The position numbers and the translations under genes were made by a program. The notes under the pieces are model-generated. The model ran no database searches. It worked only from the letters and a program-made list of their open reading frames with translations, and was not told where the DNA came from. Of a stretch of 18,436 nucleotides of DNA, positions 6,517 through 13,658 are shown in pieces. The DNA is from Sphingobium sp. (GTDB taxonomy: Bacteria > Pseudomonadota > Alphaproteobacteria > Sphingomonadales > Sphingomonadaceae), in the NCBI GenBank assembly GCA_030148625.1, contig JASBTC010000184.1, forward strand, positions 1-18,436. The letters run 5' to 3'. Position 1 is the stretch's first letter; each line of letters begins with the position of its first letter.

Positions 6517-7410
6517 ATGGATCGGTTCGTTACCCTGACCGCCTTTGTCGCCGTGGCCGATCGACGCGGCTTCGCGGCGGCTGCACGCGCGCTGGGGACG
6601 TCGCCCGCCGCGATCACCCGCGCGGTGGCGGCGCTCGAACGGCATCTGGGGGTGACGCTGTTCCACCGATCGACCCGTGCCGTGTCGCTCACCAACGAGG
6701 GTGCGGCCTTTCTGGATCGCGCGCGGCGGATCCTGGCCGACCTGCGCGAAGCCGAGCAGGTCGTGATGGGCGGACGCTCGGCGCCGCGCGGGCAACTCTA
6801 TGTGACCGCGCCGGTGATGTTCGGGCGGCTGCATGTGCTGCCGGTGATCGATGCGCTGCTGGCGACACATGACGGGCTGAGCGCGCGCATGATGCTGCTC
6901 GATCGCAACGTCCGCATCGTCGAGGAAGGAATCGACGTCGCGGTGCGGATCGGCGCGCTTGCGGACAGTGCGCTGCGCGTGGTCGCGATCGGATCGGTGC
7001 AGCAGACGATCGTCGCGAGCCCCGCCTATCTTGCCGGACACGGCGTTCCGGCCTCGCCTGCCGATCTCGATGCCCATCGCTGCATCGTCGGCAGCGGCGT
7101 GCGCGTCGGCAGCGCCTGGCCGTTCGGGGCAAGGGGTGACACGATCGTCGAGGTCGTCCCCCGCCTGACCGTCAATACGGTCGATGCCACGATCGCCGCG
7201 GCTGAGGCGGGGCTGGGGCTGGCCAATATGCTGAGCTATCAGTCGGCCGAAGCGATCGCGGCCGGCCGGCTTGTGCGGGTGCTAGGGGACCATGCGCCGC
7301 CGCCGATGCCCGTGAGCCTGCTTTACGATGCCGGGCGTGCGGCGATGCCGGCGGTGCGGGCGTTTGTCGAGGCGATGCGCGAACGAGCGCGGCAACGGGC
7401 ATGGGGGTGA
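6517..7410 (+). CDS. LysR family transcriptional regulator
   Basis: A 297-residue protein with the standard LysR layout. The N-terminal winged helix-turn-helix spans residues 3-60 (FVAVADRRGFAAAARALGTS, then ITRAVAALERHLGVTLFHRS). A linker helix follows, then a periplasmic-binding-like effector domain at about 88-290, including GLGLANMLSYQSAEAI. The DxVSxLR-like effector sequence suggests the subgroup close to DsdC/GcvA-type regulators, but the ligand is unknown. AGGAA (6510-6514) is close before the ATG at 6517. The gene is divergent from the PNPOx-fold/VOC pair with a T-N11-A palindrome between them, the classical arrangement for a LysR regulator that controls the neighbouring operon and itself. 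Confidence 0.92.
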   Translation: MDRFVTLTAFVAVADRRGFAAAARALGTSPAAITRAVAALERHLGVTLFHRSTRAVSLTNEGAAFLDRARRILADLREAEQVVMGGRSAPRGQLYVTAPVMFGRLHVLPVIDALLATHDGLSARMMLLDRNVRIVEEGIDVAVRIGALADSALRVVAIGSVQQTIVASPAYLAGHGVPASPADLDAHRCIVGSGVRVGSAWPFGARGDTIVEVVPRLTVNTVDATIAAAEAGLGLANMLSYQSAEAIAAGRLVRVLGDHAPPPMPVSLLYDAGRAAMPAVRAFVEAMRERARQRAWG

Positions 7411-7479
7411 GCGGCGTTGGCCATCTGGCCGTGCTTCGCCTATGATCGCGGCGAACGGCGGCAACGGAGCTGGCGGACC

Positions 7480-7863
7480 ATGGCGAGGCTGATTGGCGGA
7501 GTGATCGCGGGCGTTATCGCCTGGTTCGTGATCGTGACGATCTTGAACCTGGGGCTTCGCTACGGCTGGCATGACTATGCCGCGGTCGAGAAAGCCATGA
7601 CTTTCACCCTCGCGATGATGATCGCGCGGCTTTCGATGAGCGGCGTGGCTTCGCTGGCGAGCGGTTTGATCGCCGCGCGGCTGGGCAGGGCGAAATGGGC
7701 GGCGCCGGCCGCGGGGGCGATCCTGCTGCTGCTGTTCGTCCCCGTCCATTATTCGCTCTGGGACAGATTCCCGCTTTGGTATCACCTGACCTTTCTGACG
7801 TCGCTGCCGCTGCTGGGCTGGCTCGGCGGCCGGCTCTTGCGGCCTGGCCCGGCGGCGGCTTGA
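7480..7863 (+). CDS. Small four-helix membrane protein, unknown function
   Basis: A 127-residue hydrophobic protein with four probable membrane helices at about 3-26, 43-67, 73-91 and 98-119. The short acidic/aromatic loop WHDYAAVEKAM (30-40) separates helices 1 and 2, and the C-terminus is RPGPAAA. No family is recognised. The ATG at 7480 was chosen because GGAG (7466-7469) lies 10 bases upstream and the protein then begins directly with the first helix; an in-frame TTG at 7417 would add 21 Arg-rich residues with no apparent role. It starts 69 bases after the LysR gene and could be transcribed with it, though nothing in the sequence links their functions. Confidence 0.7.
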   Translation: MARLIGGVIAGVIAWFVIVTILNLGLRYGWHDYAAVEKAMTFTLAMMIARLSMSGVASLASGLIAARLGRAKWAAPAAGAILLLLFVPVHYSLWDRFPLWYHLTFLTSLPLLGWLGGRLLRPGPAAA

Positions 7864-7911
7864 TCCAACGAAATCATATGAGGTAGTCCTAGTCGCAGAG
7901 GGGGATCGTTC

Positions 7912-8412
7912 ATGAAAAGACCGATGTTGGTCGCGGCGCTCGCCGCGACCTGTGTGGCGCCGCTCCAGGCCCAGACGATCGACCGGGCGCGCATGAACGG
8001 CGCCGGCCCGGTTGCGATGGGCAGCTTCGCCGGCGCGCGCTTCCGGCTTCCGCTCGGCGGCACAAGGGGTGAGAAGCGGACCGTTCGCGCTGGCCTGACC
8101 GTCGCGCCGATGCAGCGAAGCGGCGGCGGCGATCTCAGGGGCCTTGCCTGGCGTTTCGGCGAAGGGGTCGAGTTCGGCTTCAGGAGCGATGAACCGCAAC
8201 CGCAATTCTCGCTCGCGGGCCAGCAGCTGACCCCGGCGCGCTATGCCCCCGGCGGGACGACGCCGACCAAGGGCCGCAACAACCTGTCCGGCGGGACATC
8301 CACCGCCGTGATTGTCGGGCTTGCCGTCCTGGTCGGTGGCGGCCTCGCCCTCGCGCTCAGCAGTTCGGGCGATCCCGACCGCTGCACCGGCGGGGAATGC
8401 AACAACAACTAG
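7912..8412 (+). CDS. Hypothetical exported protein with C-terminal hydrophobic segment
   Basis: A 166-residue protein of no family known to me. A signal peptide is clear (residues 1-20, MKRPMLVAALAATCVAPLQA before Gln21). The middle is Gly/Arg-rich with short beta-like stretches (FAGARFRLPLG at 39-49, VRAGLTVAPMQ at 58-68, GVEFGFRSDEPQPQFSLAG at 85-103). A hydrophobic segment at about 131-149 (TAVIVGLAVLVGGGLALAL) is followed by a short tail with two cysteines and four Asn. It may be a periplasmic protein anchored near its C-terminus. GAGGGGGA directly precedes the ATG at 7912. Its stop TAG is the first triplet of repeat copy 4. Sphingomonads carry small exported proteins with a similar layout, but I can assign no function. 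Confidence 0.7.
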   Translation: MKRPMLVAALAATCVAPLQAQTIDRARMNGAGPVAMGSFAGARFRLPLGGTRGEKRTVRAGLTVAPMQRSGGGDLRGLAWRFGEGVEFGFRSDEPQPQFSLAGQQLTPARYAPGGTTPTKGRNNLSGGTSTAVIVGLAVLVGGGLALALSSSGDPDRCTGGECNNN

Positions 8413-8513
8413 GGTGATTTGGCGCTCGATGGACTCATCGAACGACTCGAAGATCGCGTTCAGACAAATACCCAGGGCAGGCGACCCGCTTCCGTCGGAT
8501 CACCTGCTCTCAG
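8409..8513 (+). repeat. Structured intergenic repeat, copy 4 (modules A and B, partly decayed)
   Basis: The CTAG at 8409-8412 contains the stop codon of the exported-protein gene. Outer stem GTGATTT (8414-8420) with AGATCGC (8451-8457) keeps pairing through two T-G wobbles. The inner hairpin is GCTCGATG (8424-8431), loop GACT, CATCGAAC (8436-8443), with one C-A mismatch, then linker GACTCG. The tail TTCAGACAAATA leads into module B: AGGGCAGGCGACCCG (8474-8488), loop CTTCCGT, CGGATCACCTGCTCT (8496-8510), about 12 of 15 pairs plus one wobble. The loop CTTCCGT and flanking CGGAT are identical to copy 3. The copy sits between convergent genes. Confidence 0.8.
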
Positions 8514-8523
8514 GTGATGGGCG

Positions 8524-9198
8524 CTATTTGGAGGGGAAATAGCCCCGCCAGCGTGCGTCGAGCGCTGCCTGCGCGCCGCCGCTCTTCACGCGTGAGACCA
8601 GGGAGAGGCCACGAAGCGTGACGCTGTGGCCGCTGAGCAAACGTCCCGAAATCGTATAGCCGATATCGTAGAGCGCGACATCCTCATGCGGTTTGCCATC
8701 GACCAGGAAGCGCGTGGTGATCACCACCGGCAACCGCTCGTCGCCGCGGCTATTGTCGGGCAGGCGGGCCGCCTCGCGCGCCTTTTTCAGCGCGCGTTCG
8801 AACCATTCGGCCTCGATCCGCGGTTCGCCCGTCGTTTCCGCGGGGGCCGCACCTAGCGCGGTCGGGAAAATGATCCTCTGGCTCTGCACGGACTGCTCGG
8901 CAGAGGCGGGTTTCAGGGCCAGCGAACGTTCCCCGGCATCGGCCGCGATCAGGACCAGTGTCGCGGCGCGCGTGGAGGCCCGCTTGGCATCGGCGCTCTT
9001 GACCGCCGCGCTGTCGCTTCGCTCGCTCCAGCTGTTCCACAGCGTCAGGCCCGAGATGATGATGGCAATGACCGCCAGCACTTCCCCCAGCGTGATCCAT
9101 CGCCGCCGGATCGCCGCCGCTTCCGCGGCGCGCGCCTCCGCCTTCGCTTCCGCCTTGGCCGGTGTCGTTGTTTCGGGGGTGGGAAGATCGTCGCTCAC
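8524..9198 (-). CDS. Uncharacterised single-pass membrane protein
   Basis: A 224-residue protein from the preferred GTG start at 9198. The N-terminus is an Ala/Glu/Lys-rich, probably helical stretch (about 13-30). A basic RRRW leads into one membrane helix at about 34-55 (ITLGEVLAVIAIIISGLTLW), followed by a polar region and a C-terminal domain (about 95-224) with beta-like segments such as LPVVITTRFLVDGK and VALYDIGYTISGR. No signal peptidase site is evident, so it is likely anchored with the C-terminal part in the periplasm. The GTG has AGG five bases upstream. A TTG at 9234 (12 more residues) has no ribosome binding site. No family or function is recognised. It is convergent with the exported-protein gene at 7912. 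Confidence 0.65.
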   Translation of the reverse strand: MSDDLPTPETTTPAKAEAKAEARAAEAAAIRRRWITLGEVLAVIAIIISGLTLWNSWSERSDSAAVKSADAKRASTRAATLVLIAADAGERSLALKPASAEQSVQSQRIIFPTALGAAPAETTGEPRIEAEWFERALKKAREAARLPDNSRGDERLPVVITTRFLVDGKPHEDVALYDIGYTISGRLLSGHSVTLRGLSLVSRVKSGGAQAALDARWRGYFPSK

Positions 9199-9354
9199 GG
9201 CGCCTGTTCCATCATCTGCGGCTCGAGCCGTCAAGCAGTGCCGTCGCCATTTGGTTGCATCGGCAGGCGTGCGACACGGGAGGCGCGAATAAGTTTTTCC
9301 TCTGGCCTAGGATTGGTGCCGCCCATGTCTCTTGGGTGGGACCGGAAGGCCGTT

Positions 9355-9459
9355 TTGAGCGATTTCGAGGCGGGGGGAATCACCCGCCGACTCGGAAATC
9401 GCGGCAAACAAGGGAAGTTCTGAGTCGATCCGGTTCAATCCGAACCGGCCCGACTCTAG
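9355..9459 (+). repeat. Structured intergenic repeat, copy 5 (modules A and B, GC-rich variant)
   Basis: The outer stem is GCGATTTC (9359-9366) with GAAATCGC (9395-9402). The inner hairpin is GGCGGGGG (9369-9376), loop GAAT, CACCCGCC (9381-9388), with one G-A mismatch. The inner stem differs at most positions from copies 1-4 yet remains paired on both arms. Linker GACTCG (9389-9394) and tail GGCAAACAA are conserved. Module B is GAGTCG (9422-9427) with CGACTC (9451-9456) and CCGGTTC (9430-9436) with GAACCGG (9442-9448), ending in CTAG at 9456-9459. Unlike the others it lies between divergent genes, with its last base 18 bases before the sigma-factor start, so it occupies the probable promoter region. 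Confidence 0.8.
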
Positions 9460-9477
9460 ACTATAGGCCGGGAGCAG

Positions 9478-10065
9478 GTGGCGATCGTCGGACGAGCGGA
9501 TAGCGAGCGCAGGCTCAGCATCTCCATGTGGGTGGCGGATCATGTCATGCCGCATGAAGCGCGCGTTCGCGCCTGGCTGATCCGCGCGCGCGTTGCCGGG
9601 CACGATGTCGACGATCTGATCCAGGAATCCTATTGCAGCCTGGCGGCGCTCGACAGCGTCGATCATATCGATCGGCCCGACGCCTATTTCTTCTCGACCG
9701 CGCGCAACCTGCTCGCCCGCAAGCTGCGGCGCGCGGCCGTGGTCCCGATCGCGACGATTGCCGAGATCGAGTCCTTCGACGACGACCGCCCGTCGCCCGA
9801 GCGCGAAGTGGCCGGCCGCCGCGATTATGATCGCGTGCGGGCCCTGATCGGCCGGCTCCCCGATCCCTGCCGCAGGGTGGTGGAGATGCGGCGGCTGGAG
9901 GGGCGGCCGCAGCGTGAAATCGCGCAAGTCCTGGGGATCAGCGTGGGCATGGTGGAATGGCATGTCCATAATGGCGTGAAGACGGTGATGCGGATGATGC
10001 GGAACGAAGGCGAAGCGGGCGCTGGACCGGACGCCGCGACGACAGGAAAGGGAAGGCGCGCATGA
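9478..10065 (+). CDS. FecI-type extracytoplasmic-function sigma factor
   Basis: A 195-residue two-domain ECF sigma factor. Sigma-2 is at about 22-88 (HDVDDLIQESYCSL at 42-55 and DAYFFSTARNLLARKLRR at 68-85). Sigma-4 is at about 119-171, with the helix-turn-helix GRPQREIAQVLGISVGMVEWHV (142-163). The position beside a FecR gene places it in the FecI group, which turns on genes for TonB-dependent receptors when FecR signals ligand uptake. The GTG at 9478 was preferred because GGGAG lies just upstream and homologous sigma factors have some 20 residues before the HEARVRAWL motif; ATG at 9526 is an alternative. Its stop overlaps the FecR start as ATGA. It likely directs transcription of the receptor gene downstream. 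Confidence 0.9.
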   Translation: MAIVGRADSERRLSISMWVADHVMPHEARVRAWLIRARVAGHDVDDLIQESYCSLAALDSVDHIDRPDAYFFSTARNLLARKLRRAAVVPIATIAEIESFDDDRPSPEREVAGRRDYDRVRALIGRLPDPCRRVVEMRRLEGRPQREIAQVLGISVGMVEWHVHNGVKTVMRMMRNEGEAGAGPDAATTGKGRRA

Positions 10066-11012
10066 AAAGGGTGAGCGCCGCGCAGATCGAGGATCAGGCC
10101 GCGCTGTGGCTGGCGCGGATGGACGGCGATCAATGGAACGAGGCGCTGGCGGCGGAGCTCGACGCCTGGCTTGCCGAGGATCCGCGCCATGACGGCGCCT
10201 TCCTCCAGGCCCAGGCCGCCTGGGCGATGCTGCGGCCGGAGGACGCCGCGATCGCCCGCGAACCGGAAGAAGCGCCGCGCTTCAACCGCCGCCGCCTGCT
10301 CGGCGGTGGCGGGTTCGCCATCGCTGCGTCGCTTGCCGGTGGACTCGCCCTGTGGCTGCCCCGCAAGACCTATCGCACTGATGTCGGTGAAATCAGGCGG
10401 GTGCCGCTTGCCGACGGATCCACCGCCGCCATCAACACGGCAAGCGCGGTCGAGGTCGATTTCTCCAAGTCGCTCCGCCGCGTGACCCTGGACAAAGGCG
10501 AAGCCTGGTTCCAGGTCGCGAAGGAGCCTGCACGACCCTTCCTGGTCGAAGCCGGCCGTATCCGCGTCCGCGCGGTCGGCACCGCCTTTTCGGTCCGCCG
10601 GCGTGAGGGCGGCGCCGATGTGCTGGTGACCGAAGGCGTTGTCCAGGCCTGGACGGACGGCGCGGACGGTCAGGCGATCCGGCTTGCCGCCGGCGACCGT
10701 GCTTTCATCGCCGACAATGCCGCGGTCGAACGCGCACCGGTCGAGGCGTCCTCGGTCGATCGCACGCTTGCCTGGCGCAGCGGCAAGATCGACCTGATCG
10801 GCCAGCCGCTCGGCGAAGCCGTGGCCGAGTTCAACCGCTACAATCGGCGTAAGCTGCTGCTCGCCGATCCGACGCTGGCAAGCGAACAATTTGACGGCGT
10901 GTTCCGCACCGACGATCCGGCAGGTTTCGCGGAGATGATCGCGACCAGCCTGCAGGTGCCGGTCGACATGTCGAACCCGGATATGATCCGCATCGGTCGG
11001 CCGCGCGGATGA
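10062..11012 (+). CDS. FecR-type anti-sigma factor/signal transducer
   Basis: A 316-residue membrane protein. Residues 1-60 are the cytoplasmic DUF4880-type sigma-binding domain (AALWLARMDGDQW, LDAWLAEDPRH). A membrane segment lies at about 80-99, preceded by NRRRLLGG, which resembles a twin-arginine motif seen in some FecR proteins. The periplasmic FecR domain is at about 105-195 (VGEIRRVPLADGS, VRAVGTAFSVR, VTEGVVQAW). The C-terminal region (about 240-310) resembles the STN-like domain that contacts the receptor. FecR holds its sigma factor until the ligand-loaded TonB receptor signals through the STN domain. The ATG start overlaps the sigma stop (ATGA), implying coupled synthesis. Confidence 0.92.
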   Translation: MKRVSAAQIEDQAALWLARMDGDQWNEALAAELDAWLAEDPRHDGAFLQAQAAWAMLRPEDAAIAREPEEAPRFNRRRLLGGGGFAIAASLAGGLALWLPRKTYRTDVGEIRRVPLADGSTAAINTASAVEVDFSKSLRRVTLDKGEAWFQVAKEPARPFLVEAGRIRVRAVGTAFSVRRREGGADVLVTEGVVQAWTDGADGQAIRLAAGDRAFIADNAAVERAPVEASSVDRTLAWRSGKIDLIGQPLGEAVAEFNRYNRRKLLLADPTLASEQFDGVFRTDDPAGFAEMIATSLQVPVDMSNPDMIRIGRPRG

Positions 11013-11014
11013 GA

Positions 11015-11051
11015 TTTTTTTGAGAGGGTAGCCTAGGATGTGCGCCGCGTC
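11015..11051 (+). promoter_or_regulatory. Candidate ECF-sigma promoter for the TonB receptor gene
   Basis: Right after the fecR stop there is a run of seven T (11015-11021), then GAGGGT (11024-11029), an 18-base spacer and CGTC (11048-11051). A T-rich upstream patch, a purine-rich -35 and a CGTC -10 is the general form of many ECF promoters. Initiation here would leave a leader of about 45-50 bases before the ATG at 11106. A separate promoter would explain stronger expression of the receptor than of sigma and FecR. This assignment is inference from form and position only. Confidence 0.35.
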
Positions 11052-11060
11052 CGGCTCTTG

Positions 11061-11092
11061 AGATCGAGGCGGGGAAATCCCGCACAGGATCT
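11061..11092 (+). other. Leader hairpin before the TonB receptor start
   Basis: AGATC (11061-11065) pairs with GATCT (11088-11092). Inside it GCGGG (11069-11073) pairs with CCCGC (11079-11083) around GAAAT. The two-part stem ends one base before the G-rich ribosome binding site (11093-11098) of the receptor gene. It could affect translation or mRNA stability. Only the pairing is seen; no function is shown. Confidence 0.35.
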
Positions 11093-11105
11093 GGGGGGAT
11101 TGAAC

Positions 11106-13595
11106 ATGGCATTCAGCAGGCACACTCTGTTCGCGGCATCGGCGATCATCTGCACGGCGGCACCGGCTGCGGCGCAGGTCAAGACTTTCGACATTCCCGC
11201 GCAGGCGGCCAATAGCGGCATCGCGCAGCTCGGCCGTCAGGCCGACGTGCAGATCGGCGTCGCGCGAAAGGACGCGCGCGGGAAACGCACCAATGCGGTG
11301 CGCGGCCAGATGACCGTCGATCGGGCGCTCGGCCAGTTGCTGCAGGGCACCGGGCTGATCGCACGGGCGACCGGCTCTCAATCCTATACCGTCATTCCGT
11401 CGCAGAGGGCCGCCGGCGCGACCGCGCCGGCTTCACAGGAGCCCGAGACGGCCGACGGAAATCGCGATGCCGGGGTCAATGACGAAATCGTCGTGACCGC
11501 GCAAAAGAAGGTCGAGAATATCCAGGACGTTCCCGCTTCGATCAGCGTGATCGGCGGGCAGCGCCTCGAGCGCTCGGGCGCGACGCAGTTGGCGGACTAT
11601 TCCGCTTATGTGCCGGGCTTGGTGGTCGACAGCGGTGGTACGCCGGGTCAGGCACGGATCACCCTGCGCGGTCTCCCGCCCATCACATCGACGACGATGG
11701 TCGGTACCTATGTCGACGATTCCCCTTTGGGCTCCAGCGCGGGCTGGGTGAGTGCGCCCAATTATGCGCTCGACCTGCTGCCCTATGATGTCGACCGGAT
11801 CGAAGTGCTCAGGGGACCGCAGGGCACGCTCTATGGCGCCAACACCATGGGCGGGCTGATCAAATATGTCACCAAGGCGCCCGATCTCAACCGCTTTTCC
11901 GGACGGGCCGGGGTGGAGGCGCTGACCATCAAGGGTGCCAGCGATCTGGGATGGGGCGTCAAGGGATCGGTCAATCTGCCGATCGTCGCGGGAAAGCTGG
12001 CGGCGCGCGTCAGCCTCTACAACCAGATGACTCCGGGATTCATCGACAACGGCCAGACCGGTGAGAAGGACGAGAATGGCGTCCGTCAGACCGGCGGCCG
12101 CATTGCCGTGTTGTGGCAGCCGAGCGACCGGCTCAGCGTCCGCCTGTCGGCGCTGGTGCAGGATATCGACGCGGATGGCAGCGCCACGGTTTCGCTGGTT
12201 CCCGGCACGCGCACGCCGATCTATGGCGGGCTGACGAGCAAGCACGTGCTGGACCAGCCGTTCAAATCCAAGCTTCGCTATTATACCGGCACGCTGAACT
12301 GGGATCTCGGCTGGGCGGATCTCGTCTCGGCGAGCAGCTATTCCAGGACGAAGATCCGCAAGGCGTCGGACTCCACCGCTTATTATGGTTCGTATTTTCC
12401 GATCGTGAGTGCCGCGCTGCCCGGCTACACCAACGGCGCGATCATTCCCGAGGGGCTGGATCGCAACCGGCTCAGCACCGACGTCAAGAAATTCACGCAG
12501 GAATTCCGGCTGTCCTCGCCCACCGGCCAGCGGCTGGAATGGCTGATCGGTGCTTTCTACACTGACGAAGACTCGCTGATGCTTCAGGAGGATACCGCGC
12601 TGGACCTCAACCAGGTGCCGGTCGCCGGTGCGTTCAATCCGTTCGCCTTCGCCGACATACCGACCGAATATCGGGAAATGGCGGTCTTCGCGAATGCGAC
12701 CTATAAATTCAGCGACGCCTTCGACATCAGCCTGGGTGGCCGTTTCGCTAGGAACAAGCAGGATTTCACGCTCACCGCGGGCGGCCCCGTCTACGTCTTT
12801 TTCGGGATAGACGGGACGACGATCTCCAAGTCCAAGGAAGATGTCTTCACCTATTCCGTCGCGCCGCGCTGGCACATCAATGACGACACGATGGTCTATG
12901 CGCGCGTCGCCAGCGGCTATCGCCCCGGCGGGCCCAATTCGCCGCTGCCGGGCATCCCGCCCCAGGTGAATTCGGACCGGATCACCAATTACGAACTCGG
13001 TCTCAAGTCCGAATTCCTCGATCGCCGCGCGATGGTCGACGTCGCGCTTTTCCGGGTGGACTGGACCGACATCCAGGCATTCGGCATCTCGAGCAGCGGC
13101 GTCAGCTATCTCGCCAATGGCGGCAAGGCGCGCAGCCAGGGCGTGGAGTTCAATGCGTCCTTCACGCCGGCGCGTGCGCTCCGCATCGGCTTCAACACCG
13201 CCTATACCGATGCCGAACTGATCGATCCGATTCCGTCGCTGGGCGGATTGCCGGGCGACCAGCTCTCCTACGCGCCGAAATGGAGCGGCGCGATCACGCT
13301 GGATCACCAGTTCGATGTGGGCGGCGGCTGGAACGGCGAAGCCGGCGGCGGCATTCGTTATGTGGGGAATCGCAAATCCGGTTTCCCCGCCGGCTCCGAT
13401 TATTTCGAGCTTGCCGATTATGTGGCGGTGGATCTCCAGGCCGGCATCTCCAACGATCGCTGGGGCGCGCGCCTCTTCGTGCGGAACGCGACCGACAAGC
13501 GCGCCTATGTCACGCCAAACGCGCTTCCCGGTCAGGACGATTGGACAGTGCTGCAGCCCCGCACCATCGGCCTTTCGCTGGAAGCCAAATTCTAG
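11106..13595 (+). CDS. TonB-dependent outer-membrane receptor with STN signalling domain
   Basis: An 829-residue receptor. A signal peptide ends at AAA before Gln24. The STN (secretin/TonB short N-terminal) domain is at about 26-97 (FDIPAQAANSGIAQLGRQAD, then MTVDRALGQLLQGTGL), marking it as a transducer receptor able to signal to FecR. The TonB box is DEIVVTAQ (126-133), the plug about 137-245 (VPASISVIGG, EVLRGPQGTLYG), and the beta barrel runs to the C-terminus, which ends in the expected aromatic (SLEAKF). The ATG at 11106 was chosen because a run of six G ends eight bases before it and a clean signal peptide follows. It uses energy from the TonB complex to import a scarce ligand. The ligand is not evident, but the two hydrolases downstream point to a peptide or peptide derivative rather than a plain siderophore. 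Confidence 0.93.
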   Translation: MAFSRHTLFAASAIICTAAPAAAQVKTFDIPAQAANSGIAQLGRQADVQIGVARKDARGKRTNAVRGQMTVDRALGQLLQGTGLIARATGSQSYTVIPSQRAAGATAPASQEPETADGNRDAGVNDEIVVTAQKKVENIQDVPASISVIGGQRLERSGATQLADYSAYVPGLVVDSGGTPGQARITLRGLPPITSTTMVGTYVDDSPLGSSAGWVSAPNYALDLLPYDVDRIEVLRGPQGTLYGANTMGGLIKYVTKAPDLNRFSGRAGVEALTIKGASDLGWGVKGSVNLPIVAGKLAARVSLYNQMTPGFIDNGQTGEKDENGVRQTGGRIAVLWQPSDRLSVRLSALVQDIDADGSATVSLVPGTRTPIYGGLTSKHVLDQPFKSKLRYYTGTLNWDLGWADLVSASSYSRTKIRKASDSTAYYGSYFPIVSAALPGYTNGAIIPEGLDRNRLSTDVKKFTQEFRLSSPTGQRLEWLIGAFYTDEDSLMLQEDTALDLNQVPVAGAFNPFAFADIPTEYREMAVFANATYKFSDAFDISLGGRFARNKQDFTLTAGGPVYVFFGIDGTTISKSKEDVFTYSVAPRWHINDDTMVYARVASGYRPGGPNSPLPGIPPQVNSDRITNYELGLKSEFLDRRAMVDVALFRVDWTDIQAFGISSSGVSYLANGGKARSQGVEFNASFTPARALRIGFNTAYTDAELIDPIPSLGGLPGDQLSYAPKWSGAITLDHQFDVGGGWNGEAGGGIRYVGNRKSGFPAGSDYFELADYVAVDLQAGISNDRWGARLFVRNATDKRAYVTPNALPGQDDWTVLQPRTIGLSLEAKF

Positions 13596-13603
13596 AACAC
13601 CAT

Positions 13604-13633
13604 GCGGCCGGCCGCGGCCTGAACGCGGCGGCC
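13604..13633 (+). other. GC-rich intercistronic inverted repeats between receptor and peptidase genes
   Basis: GCGGCCGGCCGC (13604-13615) is a perfect 12-base palindrome. GGCCGC (13610-13615) can also pair with GCGGCC (13628-13633) across a 12-base loop. It lies in the 63-base gap after the receptor stop. There is no T-run. Such a hairpin could protect the upstream transcript or dampen read-through, but no role is proven. Confidence 0.35.
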
Positions 13634-13658
13634 GTGTCGGTCGCCAAGGGGGGACATC

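Noticed and set aside
9825..11381. A 518-codon minus-strand frame opposite sigma and fecR
   Set aside because: It overlaps the sigma-4 domain, the whole fecR gene and the start of the receptor; no recognisable domain; shadow of high-GC coding.
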